Shown here: positions 38,854 through 47,163 of the stretch, piece after piece
Position numbering within the stretch: position 1 is the first letter of the stretch
How the letters are laid out: every line of letters begins with the position of its first letter
Assembly (NCBI GenBank): GCA_018401965.1
Contig: JAGYJU010000020.1
Location: 474,013-538,012, forward strand
DNA length: 64,000 nucleotides
From: Roseicyclus sp.
Lineage (GTDB): Bacteria > Pseudomonadota > Alphaproteobacteria > Rhodobacterales > Rhodobacteraceae
Direction: 5' to 3'
Position numbers and translations under genes: made by a program
Notes under the pieces: generated by a model
Seen by the model: the letters and a program-made list of their open reading frames with translations, nothing else
Databases searched by the model: none
What the model was told of the DNA's origin: nothing

Positions 38854-40917
38854 ATGCAGGATGCGACCGCCCTTTTATCTTCGGTCTTCGGCTTTTCGGC
38901 CTTCCGCCCCGGCCAGGCCGAGATTGTCGAGGCGTTGGCCTCGGGCCGCAACGTTCTTGCGATCATGCCCACTGGCGGTGGCAAATCCCTGTGTTTCCAA
39001 TTGCCGGCCCTGATGCGCGATGGCGTGACGGTGGTGATTTCCCCGTTGATCGCGCTGATGCGCGACCAGGTGCGCGGCCTGCACGAGGCCGGGGTGGTCG
39101 CGGGGGCGCTGACCTCTGGCAACACGGCGGAAGAAACCGACGCGGTCTGGGCGGCGCTGGAAGATGGCACGCTAAAGCTTTTGTACATCGCGCCCGAACG
39201 GCTGGCGGCATCGGGCACGGAACGGATGCTGAAACGCGCGGGCGTCAGCCTGATCGCGGTGGACGAGGCGCATTGCGTCAGCCAATGGGGCCATGATTTC
39301 CGCCCGGATTACCTGCGGATCGGGGAATTGCGCCGGTCGCTTGGCGTGCCCTTGGCCGCCTTTACCGCCACGGCGGATGCCGAAACCCAATCCGAAATCG
39401 TGCAGCGCCTGTTCGATGGTGTGCCGCCCGAAAGCTTCCTGCGCGGCTTTGACCGGCCCAACCTCGGCCTGGCCTTCGAGGTCAAGCAAAACCCGCGTGC
39501 GCAAATCCTGTCTTTCGCCGCCGCGCGAAAGGGGCAATCGGGGATTGTCTATTGCGGCACGCGGGCCAAGACCGAAACGCTGGCGCAGGCGCTGCGCGAG
39601 GCGGGGCATTCGGCCTGCCACTATCATGGCGGCATGGAAGCCGAGGATCGGCGCATCGTCGAATCCCGCTTTGCCACCGAGGATGGGTTGATCGTGGTGG
39701 CCACCATTGCCTTTGGCATGGGGGTCGACAAACCCGATATCCGCTGGGTGGCCCATGCCGACCTGCCCAAGTCGATCGAGGGGTATTACCAGGAAATCGG
39801 CCGCGCGGGCCGCGACGGTGCGCCCGCCGACACGATGACGCTGTATGGGCCGGATGACATCCGCTTTCGTCGCAGCCAGATCGACGAAGGGCTTGCGCCC
39901 CCCGAACGGAAAGAGGCCGATCACGCACGCCTGAACGCGCTCTTGGGCCTGGCCGAGGCCCTGGCCTGTCGGCGGCAGGTCTTGCTGGGGTATTTCGGGG
40001 AAACCTCGCAACCTTGCGGCAATTGCGATCTCTGTGCCGCCCCGCCCGAGGTGTTCGATGCGACAACTCCGGTGCGCAAGGCGCTGTCGGCGATGCTGCG
40101 CACGGGGGAATATTTCGGAGCAGGGCACCTGATCGACGTGTTGATGGGCGCACAGACCGACAAGATCCGCGAACGCGGCCATGACCAATTGCCGACTTAC
40201 GGGGTCGGAACGGAATTCGACAAACGCGGCTGGCAGGCGGTGTTCCGGCAAATGGCGGCGCATGACCTTGTGCGCCCCGATCCGTCACGGCATGGCGCCT
40301 TGCGCATGACCGAAGCGGCGCGGCCGATCCTGCGCGGCGAGGCGGGGATCACGCTGCGCCATGACACGATCAAGGCCGCCCCGCGCAGCCCGCAGGTCAA
40401 GATGCTGGTCAGCGAAGAAGACGCGCCGCTCTTGTCCGCGTTGAAAGCCAAGCGGCGCGCCCTGGCCGAAGCCGCGCGCGTGCCCGCCTATGTGATCTTT
40501 ACCGACAAGACCTTGATCGAAATGGCCGAAACCCGCCCCCGGACGCTGGACGCGATGGCGCGGATCAGCGGCGTGGGGGCCAGCAAGCTGGAAAAATACG
40601 GTGCCGGTTTCCTGGCGGTCATCACCGGCGAGACACCCGCACCGCTGCACCCGGCGCGGCGCAAACTGGCCGGGCGCGACGCCAGCACGCTTTATGACCA
40701 GCTGCTTGCGGTGCAGGCCGATCTGTCGCGCGGGCAAGATGGCACGGACAAGCCGATGACCTGTTCCTCGGCGCAACTGGCCAAGCTGGCGGCGGTGAAG
40801 CCGGCCGATCTGTCGGGCCTGACGCGGGTCTTGGGCGAACGCCATGCCGAACGGTTTGGCGATGCCTTTCCGCGCTTCGGGGCCGCCTTCCTTGCAGTGC
40901 TGCACGACGCCGAGTGA
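38854..40917 (+). CDS. recQ: ATP-dependent DNA helicase RecQ
   Basis: 687 residues. Helicase motifs: AFRPGQAEIVEAL, Walker A MPTGGGKSLCFQ, DEAHCVSQWGHDFR, FTATAD, GIVYCGTRAKTE and YYQEIGRAGRDG. The zinc-binding CGNCDLC lies at the start of the RQC domain, and an HRDC domain ends the protein (PAYVIFTDKTLIEMA, ISGVGASKLEKYG). It unwinds DNA 3'-5' in RecF-pathway repair. ATG 38854 gives MQDATALLSSVFGF; GTG 38836 is an alternative in the same frame. Confidence 0.95.
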   Translation: MQDATALLSSVFGFSAFRPGQAEIVEALASGRNVLAIMPTGGGKSLCFQLPALMRDGVTVVISPLIALMRDQVRGLHEAGVVAGALTSGNTAEETDAVWAALEDGTLKLLYIAPERLAASGTERMLKRAGVSLIAVDEAHCVSQWGHDFRPDYLRIGELRRSLGVPLAAFTATADAETQSEIVQRLFDGVPPESFLRGFDRPNLGLAFEVKQNPRAQILSFAAARKGQSGIVYCGTRAKTETLAQALREAGHSACHYHGGMEAEDRRIVESRFATEDGLIVVATIAFGMGVDKPDIRWVAHADLPKSIEGYYQEIGRAGRDGAPADTMTLYGPDDIRFRRSQIDEGLAPPERKEADHARLNALLGLAEALACRRQVLLGYFGETSQPCGNCDLCAAPPEVFDATTPVRKALSAMLRTGEYFGAGHLIDVLMGAQTDKIRERGHDQLPTYGVGTEFDKRGWQAVFRQMAAHDLVRPDPSRHGALRMTEAARPILRGEAGITLRHDTIKAAPRSPQVKMLVSEEDAPLLSALKAKRRALAEAARVPAYVIFTDKTLIEMAETRPRTLDAMARISGVGASKLEKYGAGFLAVITGETPAPLHPARRKLAGRDASTLYDQLLAVQADLSRGQDGTDKPMTCSSAQLAKLAAVKPADLSGLTRVLGERHAERFGDAFPRFGAAFLAVLHDAE

Positions 40918-40927
40918 CACCGCGCGA

Positions 40928-41045
40928 TCAGCGACCGCGCCCCCGGAGCCAGTCGCCATCGGTCTCGGGCAATCCTCGCGCGACAAAAGCACCGCCACAG
41001 GGCGCAGGCCCGGCACATGGCTGCCCCGACGATCATCACCATCTG
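40928..41045 (-). pseudogene. Decayed 3' end of a second AI-2E-family transporter
   Basis: On the minus strand a short stretch reads GSHVPGLRPVAVLLSRE, closely matching SSHVQGLRPVAVLLSREG at the end of the intact AI-2E gene next door. After a one-base shift it continues LPETDGDWLRGRGR to a stop at 40928-40930. About 80 bp align well at DNA level, but nothing upstream of it survives. It looks like the remnant of a tandem paralogue. Confidence 0.6.
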
Positions 41046-41060
41046 TAGTATTAGGCGGCG

Positions 41061-42176
41061 CTATTTCCAGGGACGGTGCAGGCTTGGCGAGGTGTCGTCA
41101 TCGGGCAGGCCTTCGCGCGACAACAGCACCGCCACCGGGCGCAACCCCTGCACATGGCTGGATACGATCATCACCGCGACCATGATCGGCACCGACAGGA
41201 ACATGCCCGCAATGCCCCAGACCGCCCCCCAGAAGGCCAGCGACACGATGATGCCAAAGGTCGACAAGCGCAGCGCCCGGCCCATCAGCCACGGGTCGAT
41301 GATATTGCCGTTCAGGAACTGGATCAGCCCGACCACGAAGAAAAACACCATCGTCGGCCCCGGTTCGCCGATCTGCACATAGGTCACGAAGGTTGCCAGA
41401 ACCGTGGCCACGATCGACCCCACGTTGGGGATGTAATTCAAGACGAAGGTCAGCACCCCGATGGCAATCGCCAGTTCCAGCCCAAAGGCATAGGCCACCG
41501 CATAGACCATCAGGCCGGTGATCGCGCTGACCACGGTCTTGACCAGAAGATAGTAATTCACCCGGTGCATGATCGTGCCGATGATGCGGCGCGCCCGGTT
41601 CGCCCGCGCGGCATCGCCGCCCAAAAGGCTGGTCAGTTTCACATCGAACCACAGCCGTTCGGCAAACAGGAACCCCACGAACAAGATCACCAGGACCGTG
41701 GCCTGCATCAGGCCGCTGGCCTGCCCCGCAACGGTGCGCAGGTAGCCCGAGACATCGACGCTTCCCATGGCGTTCTGGATCGCGGTTTCCACCTCTGGCC
41801 CCATCCAGGCGAAGAGGTCGGCCACCGCCGCCGGCACCCGTTCGGAATAGACCAATGTCGTCGACAGCACGGTGTTGATCTGCGACAGGACAAGCGAGCT
41901 TAGCATGAACAGGCCGGTTGAAATCATCACCACTGCGGCAAGGCTTGCCAGCCAGTTGGGAATGCGCAGCGGCCCGATCTTGAGCCGCGAGATATAGCTG
42001 ATCGCGTCGCTGGTCAGGCTGAAGACGATGATCGCCACCGCCAGCGAGGTCAGCAGGAACCGCGCCTGTACCAAGAGAAACAACAACACCGCGCCCGCGA
42101 TGATGATCAAGGCGCCGGTTTGCAGGTGCTGGCGCGTGCCGCCGTCTTGCGGTTGGGGGTCTGGGGTCTGGGTCAC
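41061..42176 (-). CDS. AI-2E (PerM/YdiK) family membrane transporter
   Basis: About 371 residues from GTG 42176 with seven to eight membrane helices. The family pattern is clear: FLLVQARFLLTSLAVAIIVF near the start, VETAIQNAMGSVDVSGYL in the amphipathic middle, then VLTFVLNYIPNVGSIVATVL and GNIIDPWLMGRALRLSTFGIIVSLAFWGAVWGIAGM. The family includes exporters such as TqsA and Na+/H+ antiporters; the substrate here is unknown. ATG 42242 in frame would add 22 residues; GTG is preferred because homologous N-termini seem to begin there. Confidence 0.87.
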   Translation of the reverse strand: MTQTPDPQPQDGGTRQHLQTGALIIIAGAVLLFLLVQARFLLTSLAVAIIVFSLTSDAISYISRLKIGPLRIPNWLASLAAVVMISTGLFMLSSLVLSQINTVLSTTLVYSERVPAAVADLFAWMGPEVETAIQNAMGSVDVSGYLRTVAGQASGLMQATVLVILFVGFLFAERLWFDVKLTSLLGGDAARANRARRIIGTIMHRVNYYLLVKTVVSAITGLMVYAVAYAFGLELAIAIGVLTFVLNYIPNVGSIVATVLATFVTYVQIGEPGPTMVFFFVVGLIQFLNGNIIDPWLMGRALRLSTFGIIVSLAFWGAVWGIAGMFLSVPIMVAVMIVSSHVQGLRPVAVLLSREGLPDDDTSPSLHRPWK

Positions 42177-42316
42177 GGGCCTGTCGCGGTTTGGAACGGG
42201 GCCACTGTGGTTTGCGGGGCTGACAATCGCAAGTGGCACCATGCCCTTGCGGCAGGTTGCCTGCCCGGCGGTGTGGCGCTAGGTCCCTGGGGACGCCGCC
42301 AGACAGGAGACCGCCG

Positions 42317-43097
42317 ATGCTGACCGTGATTTCCCCCGCCAAGCGCCTCGATTGGGCCGCGCGCGATGTGGTCATGACCACGCCCCGGTTCCAGGCCGAT
42401 GCCGATCGGCTGGCCGGTGTGGCCAAACAGCTTTCGGCTGCCGGACCTGGCCCGGTTGATGGATATCTCGCCAAGCCTCGCGGCGCTGAACGCCGATCGT
42501 TTCGCCCAGTTCGATACCACCCGCGACGATACGCGCCCGGCCGCGCTCGCCTTTGCCGGGGACACCTACCAGGGGCTGGAGGCCGGGAGCCTCGAGGGTG
42601 ATGACCTGCGCTTTGCCCAGGACCGGTTGCGCATCTTGTCGGGGCTTTACGGTGTGTTGCGCCCCTTGGACGCGATACAGGCCTATCGGCTGGAAATGGG
42701 CAGCCGCCTGGAAACAGGGGCCGGCCCCAACCTCTATGCCTATTGGGGTGACCGGCTGGCGCGGGCGTTGAACGACGATGCGCAGGATTTGGGCACCGAT
42801 ACGCTGATCAACTGCGCCTCGGTGGAATATTTCACCGCCGTCGATCCCGCCGCGTTGGCGTTGCGTGTCATCACGCCGCAGTTTCTGGAAGACAAGCCGG
42901 GCGGCCCCAAGATCGTCAGCTTTCACGCGAAAAAGGCGCGCGGCGCGATGGCGCGGTTCATCGTCGAGCGGCGCTTGACCGATCCGGCGGCGATCCTTGA
43001 TTTCGACACGGGCGGCTACAGCCATGAGCCGGAGCTGAGCGCGCCGGGCAAACCCGCCTTTCTGCGCCGGGCCGAGGCCGCGACACGCGCCGCTTAA
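42317..43097 (+). CDS. yaaA: YaaA (DUF328) peroxide-stress DNA-binding protein, frameshifted in this sequence
   Basis: Two frames join to a complete YaaA of about 259 residues. It starts MLTVISPAKRLDW at 42317, after a strong AGGAGA Shine-Dalgarno. The first frame reads to KQLS (42436); an extra G at 42437 shifts it. The next frame continues LPDLARLMDISPSLAALNAD, then GDTYQGLEAGSLEGDDLRFAQ, LRILSGLYGVLRPLDAIQAYRLEMG, and the conserved FHAKKARGAMARFIVERRL. YaaA limits DNA damage during peroxide stress by lowering free iron. As written the first frame ends at 42601, truncating the protein. Confidence 0.85.
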
Positions 43098-43366
43098 CCG
43101 GCGGCGGGCGGCAGCAAGACCGATGTCAGGGTCATGACCAGCAAGACAAAGGTCAAAAAGCCCAATGTCTTGCGGTCTGCCCGGTCTTCGGGCGCGCGCA
43201 GCCAGCGCGCCGCCTGGCGGATGAACTGGCTTGGCCCCGGGGCTGTGGCGCCGGTGTCCGCCACGGCACGCGTGCGCAACAAGACCAGGGTCCGGAACAT
43301 CAGCCAGGCCCAGGCGATGAACACAAGCCCCTGCAAGACGAACTGGATGGTCTGGCCGGTGGTCAT
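43094..43366 (-). CDS. Small two-helix membrane protein, unknown function
   Basis: 90 residues from ATG 43366. A hydrophobic helix near the N-terminus (IQFVLQGLVFIAWAWLMF) and another at the C-terminus (TLGFLTFVLLVMTLTSVLLP) flank a basic loop. I do not recognise the family. The start overlaps the stop of the preceding small membrane gene by ATGA, and its 3' end overlaps the end of yaaA by 4 bp. Confidence 0.65.
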   Translation of the reverse strand: MTTGQTIQFVLQGLVFIAWAWLMFRTLVLLRTRAVADTGATAPGPSQFIRQAARWLRAPEDRADRKTLGFLTFVLLVMTLTSVLLPPAAG

Positions 43367-43569
43367 GGGGCGCCCTTTCGCAGCAATCTGACAAGGCACC
43401 ATAGCGCCGAGCCGCCGAAAAAGGCAGTCCCGATGATCGCGATTTCCAACGAGGCGATGCCGCCGATGCCGTTCATCGCATAGGCCCCGATCAACAGCGC
43501 CAGCCCCGCCAGGCTGATGGCCAGCCGCAGCTTCAGCTCGCCGCGCGTAGGGCCAAAGCGACCGCTCAT
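43363..43569 (-). CDS. Small membrane protein, unknown function
   Basis: 68 residues from ATG 43569 (MSGRFGPTRGELKLRLAISL). Two hydrophobic helices (LAISLAGLALLIGAYAM and IAIIGTAFFGGSALWCLV) separated by a Gly-rich turn. The family is not recognised. The ATG overlaps a TGA that ends the downstream continuation of the methyltransferase frame, suggesting all three genes were once one coupled operon. Confidence 0.6.
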   Translation of the reverse strand: MSGRFGPTRGELKLRLAISLAGLALLIGAYAMNGIGGIASLEIAIIGTAFFGGSALWCLVRLLRKGAP

Positions 43570-43691
43570 TTCACCGCCGTGATATAGAGGCCCGATGCCG
43601 ATGCCCAGACCCGCGCGCCGCGCCGCCCGCTGTACTGCGTCTTGCCCCAGAACAACAGCCGCGCCAGCAAGATGTCGCGGCTGGCCGCCAG
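43566..43691 (-). other. In-frame continuation of the methyltransferase after its TGA
   Basis: Directly after the stop at 43692-43694 the same frame stays open for 41 codons (LAASRDILLARLLFWGKTQY, then SGRRGARVWASASGLYITAVK) and stops exactly at the ATGA overlap with the next gene. This looks like the true C-terminus, cut off by a TGG-to-TGA change. Confidence 0.55.
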
Positions 43692-44273
43692 TCAAAGCTT
43701 GATCGGGCGCAACACCCGGTCGCCGCGCCCGCCGATGATCTGGGCGGCGGTCGTGCGTCCAAAAATCATCGGCAAGACGTCAGCTTTGCGAAACCCCAGC
43801 CCGGCCAGCGTTTCGCGCCACCAGCTGGGCGTGTGGCGGTGATAATCATCGGGGTGTCCATGCACCGGGTACAGGAACGGCACCATGATGCAGATCGTGC
43901 CACCGGGTTTCAGAACCCGGGCCAATTCGGCAAGCGCGCCCGTGTCGTCATAGATATGTTCGAGCGTGTTGAAGGTGATGACCTGGTCGAAACTTGCATC
44001 CTCGAAGGGCAAAGCGGCCCCCGGGGGCACTATGTGGGTCGGGTCGAATTCGGTGTCGATGTTGACCGACAGGATTTCGGCATCGGTCTTGAGCCGAGGA
44101 AGATAGTCCGCCCGCCGCCCGCCGCCAAAATCCAGCACGCGGCCCGACAGGGTCATCTGGCTGATCAGATCATCCTGCATCTGCCGCAAGATCGTCTTGT
44201 GCGCCCCGAACCCGCGCAGCCGCCGGAGCCATGCATAGCTGGGCAAGGGCGGATCGATCAGGGTGAAATCCAT
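43692..44273 (-). CDS. Class I SAM-dependent methyltransferase, probably truncated by a nonsense codon
   Basis: 193 residues as written. SAM-binding motif I VLDFGGGRRADYLPRL, acidic motif II VNIDTEFD, GAALPFEDASFDQVITFNTLEHIYD and LARVLKPGGTICIMVPF identify a type-11 methyltransferase. The HPDDYHRHTPSWWRETLAGLGF stretch resembles methyltransferases linked to surface glycan synthesis; the substrate is unknown. The frame continues 41 codons past the TGA, so the intact form would be about 235 residues. ATG 44273 begins MDFTLIDPPLPSYAW; the upstream open frame lacks homology. Confidence 0.8.
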   Translation of the reverse strand: MDFTLIDPPLPSYAWLRRLRGFGAHKTILRQMQDDLISQMTLSGRVLDFGGGRRADYLPRLKTDAEILSVNIDTEFDPTHIVPPGAALPFEDASFDQVITFNTLEHIYDDTGALAELARVLKPGGTICIMVPFLYPVHGHPDDYHRHTPSWWRETLAGLGFRKADVLPMIFGRTTAAQIIGGRGDRVLRPIKL

Positions 44274-44397
44274 GGGCTTCCTCGGGCGTTCTGGGTCGTT
44301 ACGCCGCCCAAAGGCCACAGGATGGCGCGCGTCGCAAGGCATCTGTGCCCTGTGTCCGACCCGAGGGGCCCCCTTTGGATCGCCGCACGACACATGC

Positions 44398-44423
44398 AAA
44401 AGCCGCCCAAATCCTTGGGCGGC
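44398..44423 (-). terminator. Rho-independent terminator of the rpoE-chrR operon
   Basis: On the minus strand GCCGCCCAA (44423-44415) pairs with TTGGGCGGC (44410-44402) around a 4-nt loop, then TTTT (44401-44398). It lies 30 nt after the chrR stop. Confidence 0.88.
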
Positions 44424-44452
44424 GTCACGCTTTGCCGGGCCATCCTGCCAGG

Positions 44453-45094
44453 TCAGATCCCGAAGAACGGCTGCGCGATGCGGGGCAGCAGCCCGTTGAA
44501 TTTCAACCGCCCGTCGGTGGCGATCAGGCAGATGCAATCTTCACCGGGTTCGGCCACGGGGGTGTGATCGACCTGTTGATCGGCAACCTCGATGTCGCCG
44601 CGCGCATAGATGCCATCCTCGTCGCGGAACGCGCCCTTGAGAACGAGGGTCATTTCCATGCCCCGGTGGCTGTGCGCGGGCATCGCCTGACCGGCGGGGA
44701 TGAGCAAGAGCCGCGCCGTGGCCTCGCCGTCGGAACACAGCAGCGCCTGTTTCGCGCCCATGCCAAGGCTTTTCCAGCGGACAGCGTCTTCGTCACCGCC
44801 GACAACACGCTGCAACGGGGTGGGAAAAATCCCCCGCGACGGCATTGGCCGGGGTTCCGGCACCATGCCCGCGATGCGCGCCAGCGTGCATTCCAGGCTG
44901 TCTTCGGCCAGTTTGGCCCCGTCCATGTCATCCAGCACCGCGCCGCCGACCGCTTCGAACCCGGCCAGCCGGGCGCGTGCGTCATCATTGAGCGATACAT
45001 GCGTTGCAACGACCAGATCGAAAGGCTGGGGCAGCACGCCGGCGGCGTAGCCCATCAGCAGGTCATCGGGTAGCGTGTGGCGAATGGTCTGCAT
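44453..45094 (-). CDS. chrR: ChrR-type anti-sigma factor with cupin domain, lacking the CxxC zinc ligands
   Basis: 213 residues. The N-terminal anti-sigma domain matches ChrR (TIRHTLPDDLLMGYAAG, LVVATHVSL), and the C-terminal cupin domain keeps all four expected zinc ligands: His141, His143, Glu147 (HSHRGMEM) and His177 (VDHTPV). In Rhodobacter sphaeroides ChrR the anti-sigma domain binds zinc through two His and Cys35/Cys38. Here the His residues (6 and 32) remain, but the cysteine positions read Asn36 and Ala39 (SLNDDAR). ChrR holds RpoE inactive until singlet oxygen or peroxide triggers its release. It follows rpoE by 12 nt, with a terminator after it. Confidence 0.9.
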   Translation of the reverse strand: MQTIRHTLPDDLLMGYAAGVLPQPFDLVVATHVSLNDDARARLAGFEAVGGAVLDDMDGAKLAEDSLECTLARIAGMVPEPRPMPSRGIFPTPLQRVVGGDEDAVRWKSLGMGAKQALLCSDGEATARLLLIPAGQAMPAHSHRGMEMTLVLKGAFRDEDGIYARGDIEVADQQVDHTPVAEPGEDCICLIATDGRLKFNGLLPRIAQPFFGI

Positions 45095-45106
45095 TCGTCG
45101 CCTTTC

Positions 45107-45655
45107 CTAAGTCATTGCGTGGCGCAACCGGTCAAGCGCCAACCTAATGCGCGACTTGATCGTGCCAAGGGGCAGGCCGGTTTCGGCGGCAATCTCGCTA
45201 TGGGTGAGATCGCCGAAATAGGCGCGTTCGATCAGCTGTCGCTGTTTTTCCGGCAGGGCGTTGATCGCCGCCGCCAGCTTGGTGGTTTCCTGCTGCAGGG
45301 CCAGAACATCGGCCTGGTCGGGCACATCTTCGGGGCCCCAGGGCAGGTCTTCGGGTTCTGGGCGGGCATAGCGGCGCAACAGGTCGATCTTGCGGTTGCG
45401 CGCGATGGTGAAAATCCAGGTCGACACGGCGGCGCGCGACGGATCGTAAAGATGCGCCTTGTTCCACAGCGTTGCCATGACGTCCTGCATGCATTCTTCG
45501 GCCAGCGCCGAATCGGCGCCGGACTTCATCAGGAACGCCTTGACCCTTGGCGCGAAGTGGCGAAACACCTCGGCAAAGGCCGTTTGGTCCTGTGTTCGTG
45601 CAATGGCGGCGATCCGGTCGGCCCATTGCACATCTGTCTTTTGTTCTGCCGTCAC
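45107..45655 (-). CDS. rpoE: RNA polymerase ECF sigma factor RpoE (ChrR partner)
   Basis: 182 residues from GTG 45655. Sigma region 2: FAEVFRHFAPRVKAFLMKSG, ECMQDVMATLWNKAHLYDPS and STWIFTIARNRKIDLLRRY. Region 4: INALPEKQRQLIERAYFGDLTHSEIAAETGLPLGTIKSRIRLALDRLR. It transcribes singlet-oxygen response genes when freed from ChrR. The frame is open to an ATG at 45757, but a predicted RpoE promoter would start transcription at about that base, so translation must begin downstream. GTG 45655 gives MTAEQKTDVQWADRIAAIA and a size close to known RpoE proteins. Confidence 0.92.
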   Translation of the reverse strand: MTAEQKTDVQWADRIAAIARTQDQTAFAEVFRHFAPRVKAFLMKSGADSALAEECMQDVMATLWNKAHLYDPSRAAVSTWIFTIARNRKIDLLRRYARPEPEDLPWGPEDVPDQADVLALQQETTKLAAAINALPEKQRQLIERAYFGDLTHSEIAAETGLPLGTIKSRIRLALDRLRHAMT

Positions 45656-45762
45656 GGGTTCGGCACGCCTTTCGTATCGACGCGGTGCGGGCGTGGCCAA
45701 AACGGCCCCGTGCAAAGCGTCAACGGTCTGATGAGCGTGGTCATTCAACAACAGCATATCCG

Positions 45763-45791
45763 GTCTACGCGTTTTGCCCTAGACCGGATCA
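45763..45791 (-). promoter_or_regulatory. Predicted RpoE-dependent promoter of rpoE-chrR
   Basis: On the minus strand TGATCC (45791-45786), an 18-bp spacer and TAGAC (45767-45763) closely match the Rhodobacter RpoE consensus TGATCC-N18-TAAGA. It implies autoregulation of the sigma/anti-sigma operon. Confidence 0.65.
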
Positions 45792-45804
45792 GAATTAATT
45801 TCTT

Positions 45805-45833
45805 TGATCTGCCGCCGGTTCGGTGGCGTAAGC
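45805..45833 (+). promoter_or_regulatory. Predicted RpoE-dependent promoter of the amine oxidase operon
   Basis: TGATCT (45805-45810), an 18-bp spacer and TAAGC (45829-45833) match TGATCC-N18-TAAGA with one mismatch in each box. It lies 37 bp before the oxidase ATG, back to back with the rpoE promoter. Confidence 0.65.
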
Positions 45834-45870
45834 GTTACGACCAGATCAACAGCCTGAAGGAACATCTTGC

Positions 45871-47163
45871 ATGCCATTCGACCAGCCGGCCCCGGTGCCG
45901 AAGCGTATCGCCGTGATCGGCGCGGGGATTTCGGGGATGGCAGCGGCCTATCATCTGGGCGACACGCATCGCATCACCTTGTTCGAGGCCGAGGGCCGAT
46001 TGGGCGGTCATGCGCGCACCATCGTGGCCGGCAAGCGTGGCGACCAGCCGGTCGACACGGGTTTCATCGTGTTCAACCACGTCAATTACCCGCATCTGAC
46101 CCGGCTTTTCGCCGATCTGGACGTGCCGGTGGCGAAATCCGACATGAGCTTTGCCGCCTCGATCGGCGGGGGCCAAATCGAATATGGCCTGCGCAGCCTG
46201 GGCGCGCTTTTCGCGCAGAAATCCAACCTTGCCCGGCCCGGTTTCCTGCGCATGGTGCGCGACCTGATCCGCTTCAACACCGAGGCCGAACGGCTGGCCA
46301 CCGATGCCACCATCACCATCGGCGCACTGATGGACCAGATGCAGATGGGCCAATGGTTCCGCGACTACTACCTGACCCCGATTTCGGGCGCGATCTGGTC
46401 CACCCCGAAAGAGGACATCATGGATTTCCCGGCGCAGGCGCTGGTGCGGTTTTTCCGCAACCATCACCTGTTGCAGGCCTCGGGTCAGCATCAGTGGTGG
46501 ACCGTGCGCGGCGGATCGATCGAATATGTCAAACGCCTGGAGGCGGCGATGCGCGCCAAGGGTGTCGATATCCGGCTGGCCGCGCCCATCACGGCGGTCA
46601 AGCGCACGGCGCTGGGGGCCGAAATCCTGAATCAAGGCCATTGGGACCAGTTCGACGACGTGGTGTTTGCCACCCATTCCGACGACAGCCTGCGCTTGTT
46701 GGCCGATCCCTCGCCACAGGAAACCGCCGCCCTGGGCGCGGTGCGCTATCAGCCCAACACCGCCGTTCTGCATGCCGATGCCCGCGCCATGCCACGGCGT
46801 CGCGCGACCTGGTCCTCGTGGAACTATACCGAACGCCAGGGGTTCGAAGGCGGGCCGATCGATCTGACCTACTGGATGAATTGCCTGCAACCGATCCCGC
46901 AGGATGACCCGCTGTTCGTGACGCTGAACAGCCGCGCCCCGATCGACGAGCGCTTGATCTATGACACGGCAACTTTTCGGCACCCGGTCTATGATCTGCC
47001 TGCGCTGGCGGCCCAAGGCACGATCCGCGCGATGAACGGCGACAACAACACATGGTTCTGCGGGGCGTGGATGAAGAACGGGTTTCACGAAGACGGTTAC
47101 GGCAGCGCGATGGACGTGGTGCATGGCATGGCCGCGCGCGACGGGGCGGCCGTGGCTGCATGA
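45871..47163 (+). CDS. FAD-dependent amine-oxidase-type oxidoreductase of the RpoE regulon
   Basis: 430 residues. FAD-binding IAVIGAGISGMAAAYHLG, FEAEGRLGGHART, then VDTGFIVFNHVNYPHL and the C-terminal NNTWFCGAWMKNGFHEDG motif. It corresponds to the first gene of the Rhodobacter operon (RSP_1091 type) controlled by RpoE. From memory, members of that operon have been linked to modified (including furan-containing) membrane fatty acids; that role is inference here. It starts a five-gene co-directional run and overlaps the DUF1365 gene by ATGA. Confidence 0.88.
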   Translation: MPFDQPAPVPKRIAVIGAGISGMAAAYHLGDTHRITLFEAEGRLGGHARTIVAGKRGDQPVDTGFIVFNHVNYPHLTRLFADLDVPVAKSDMSFAASIGGGQIEYGLRSLGALFAQKSNLARPGFLRMVRDLIRFNTEAERLATDATITIGALMDQMQMGQWFRDYYLTPISGAIWSTPKEDIMDFPAQALVRFFRNHHLLQASGQHQWWTVRGGSIEYVKRLEAAMRAKGVDIRLAAPITAVKRTALGAEILNQGHWDQFDDVVFATHSDDSLRLLADPSPQETAALGAVRYQPNTAVLHADARAMPRRRATWSSWNYTERQGFEGGPIDLTYWMNCLQPIPQDDPLFVTLNSRAPIDERLIYDTATFRHPVYDLPALAAQGTIRAMNGDNNTWFCGAWMKNGFHEDGYGSAMDVVHGMAARDGAAVAA

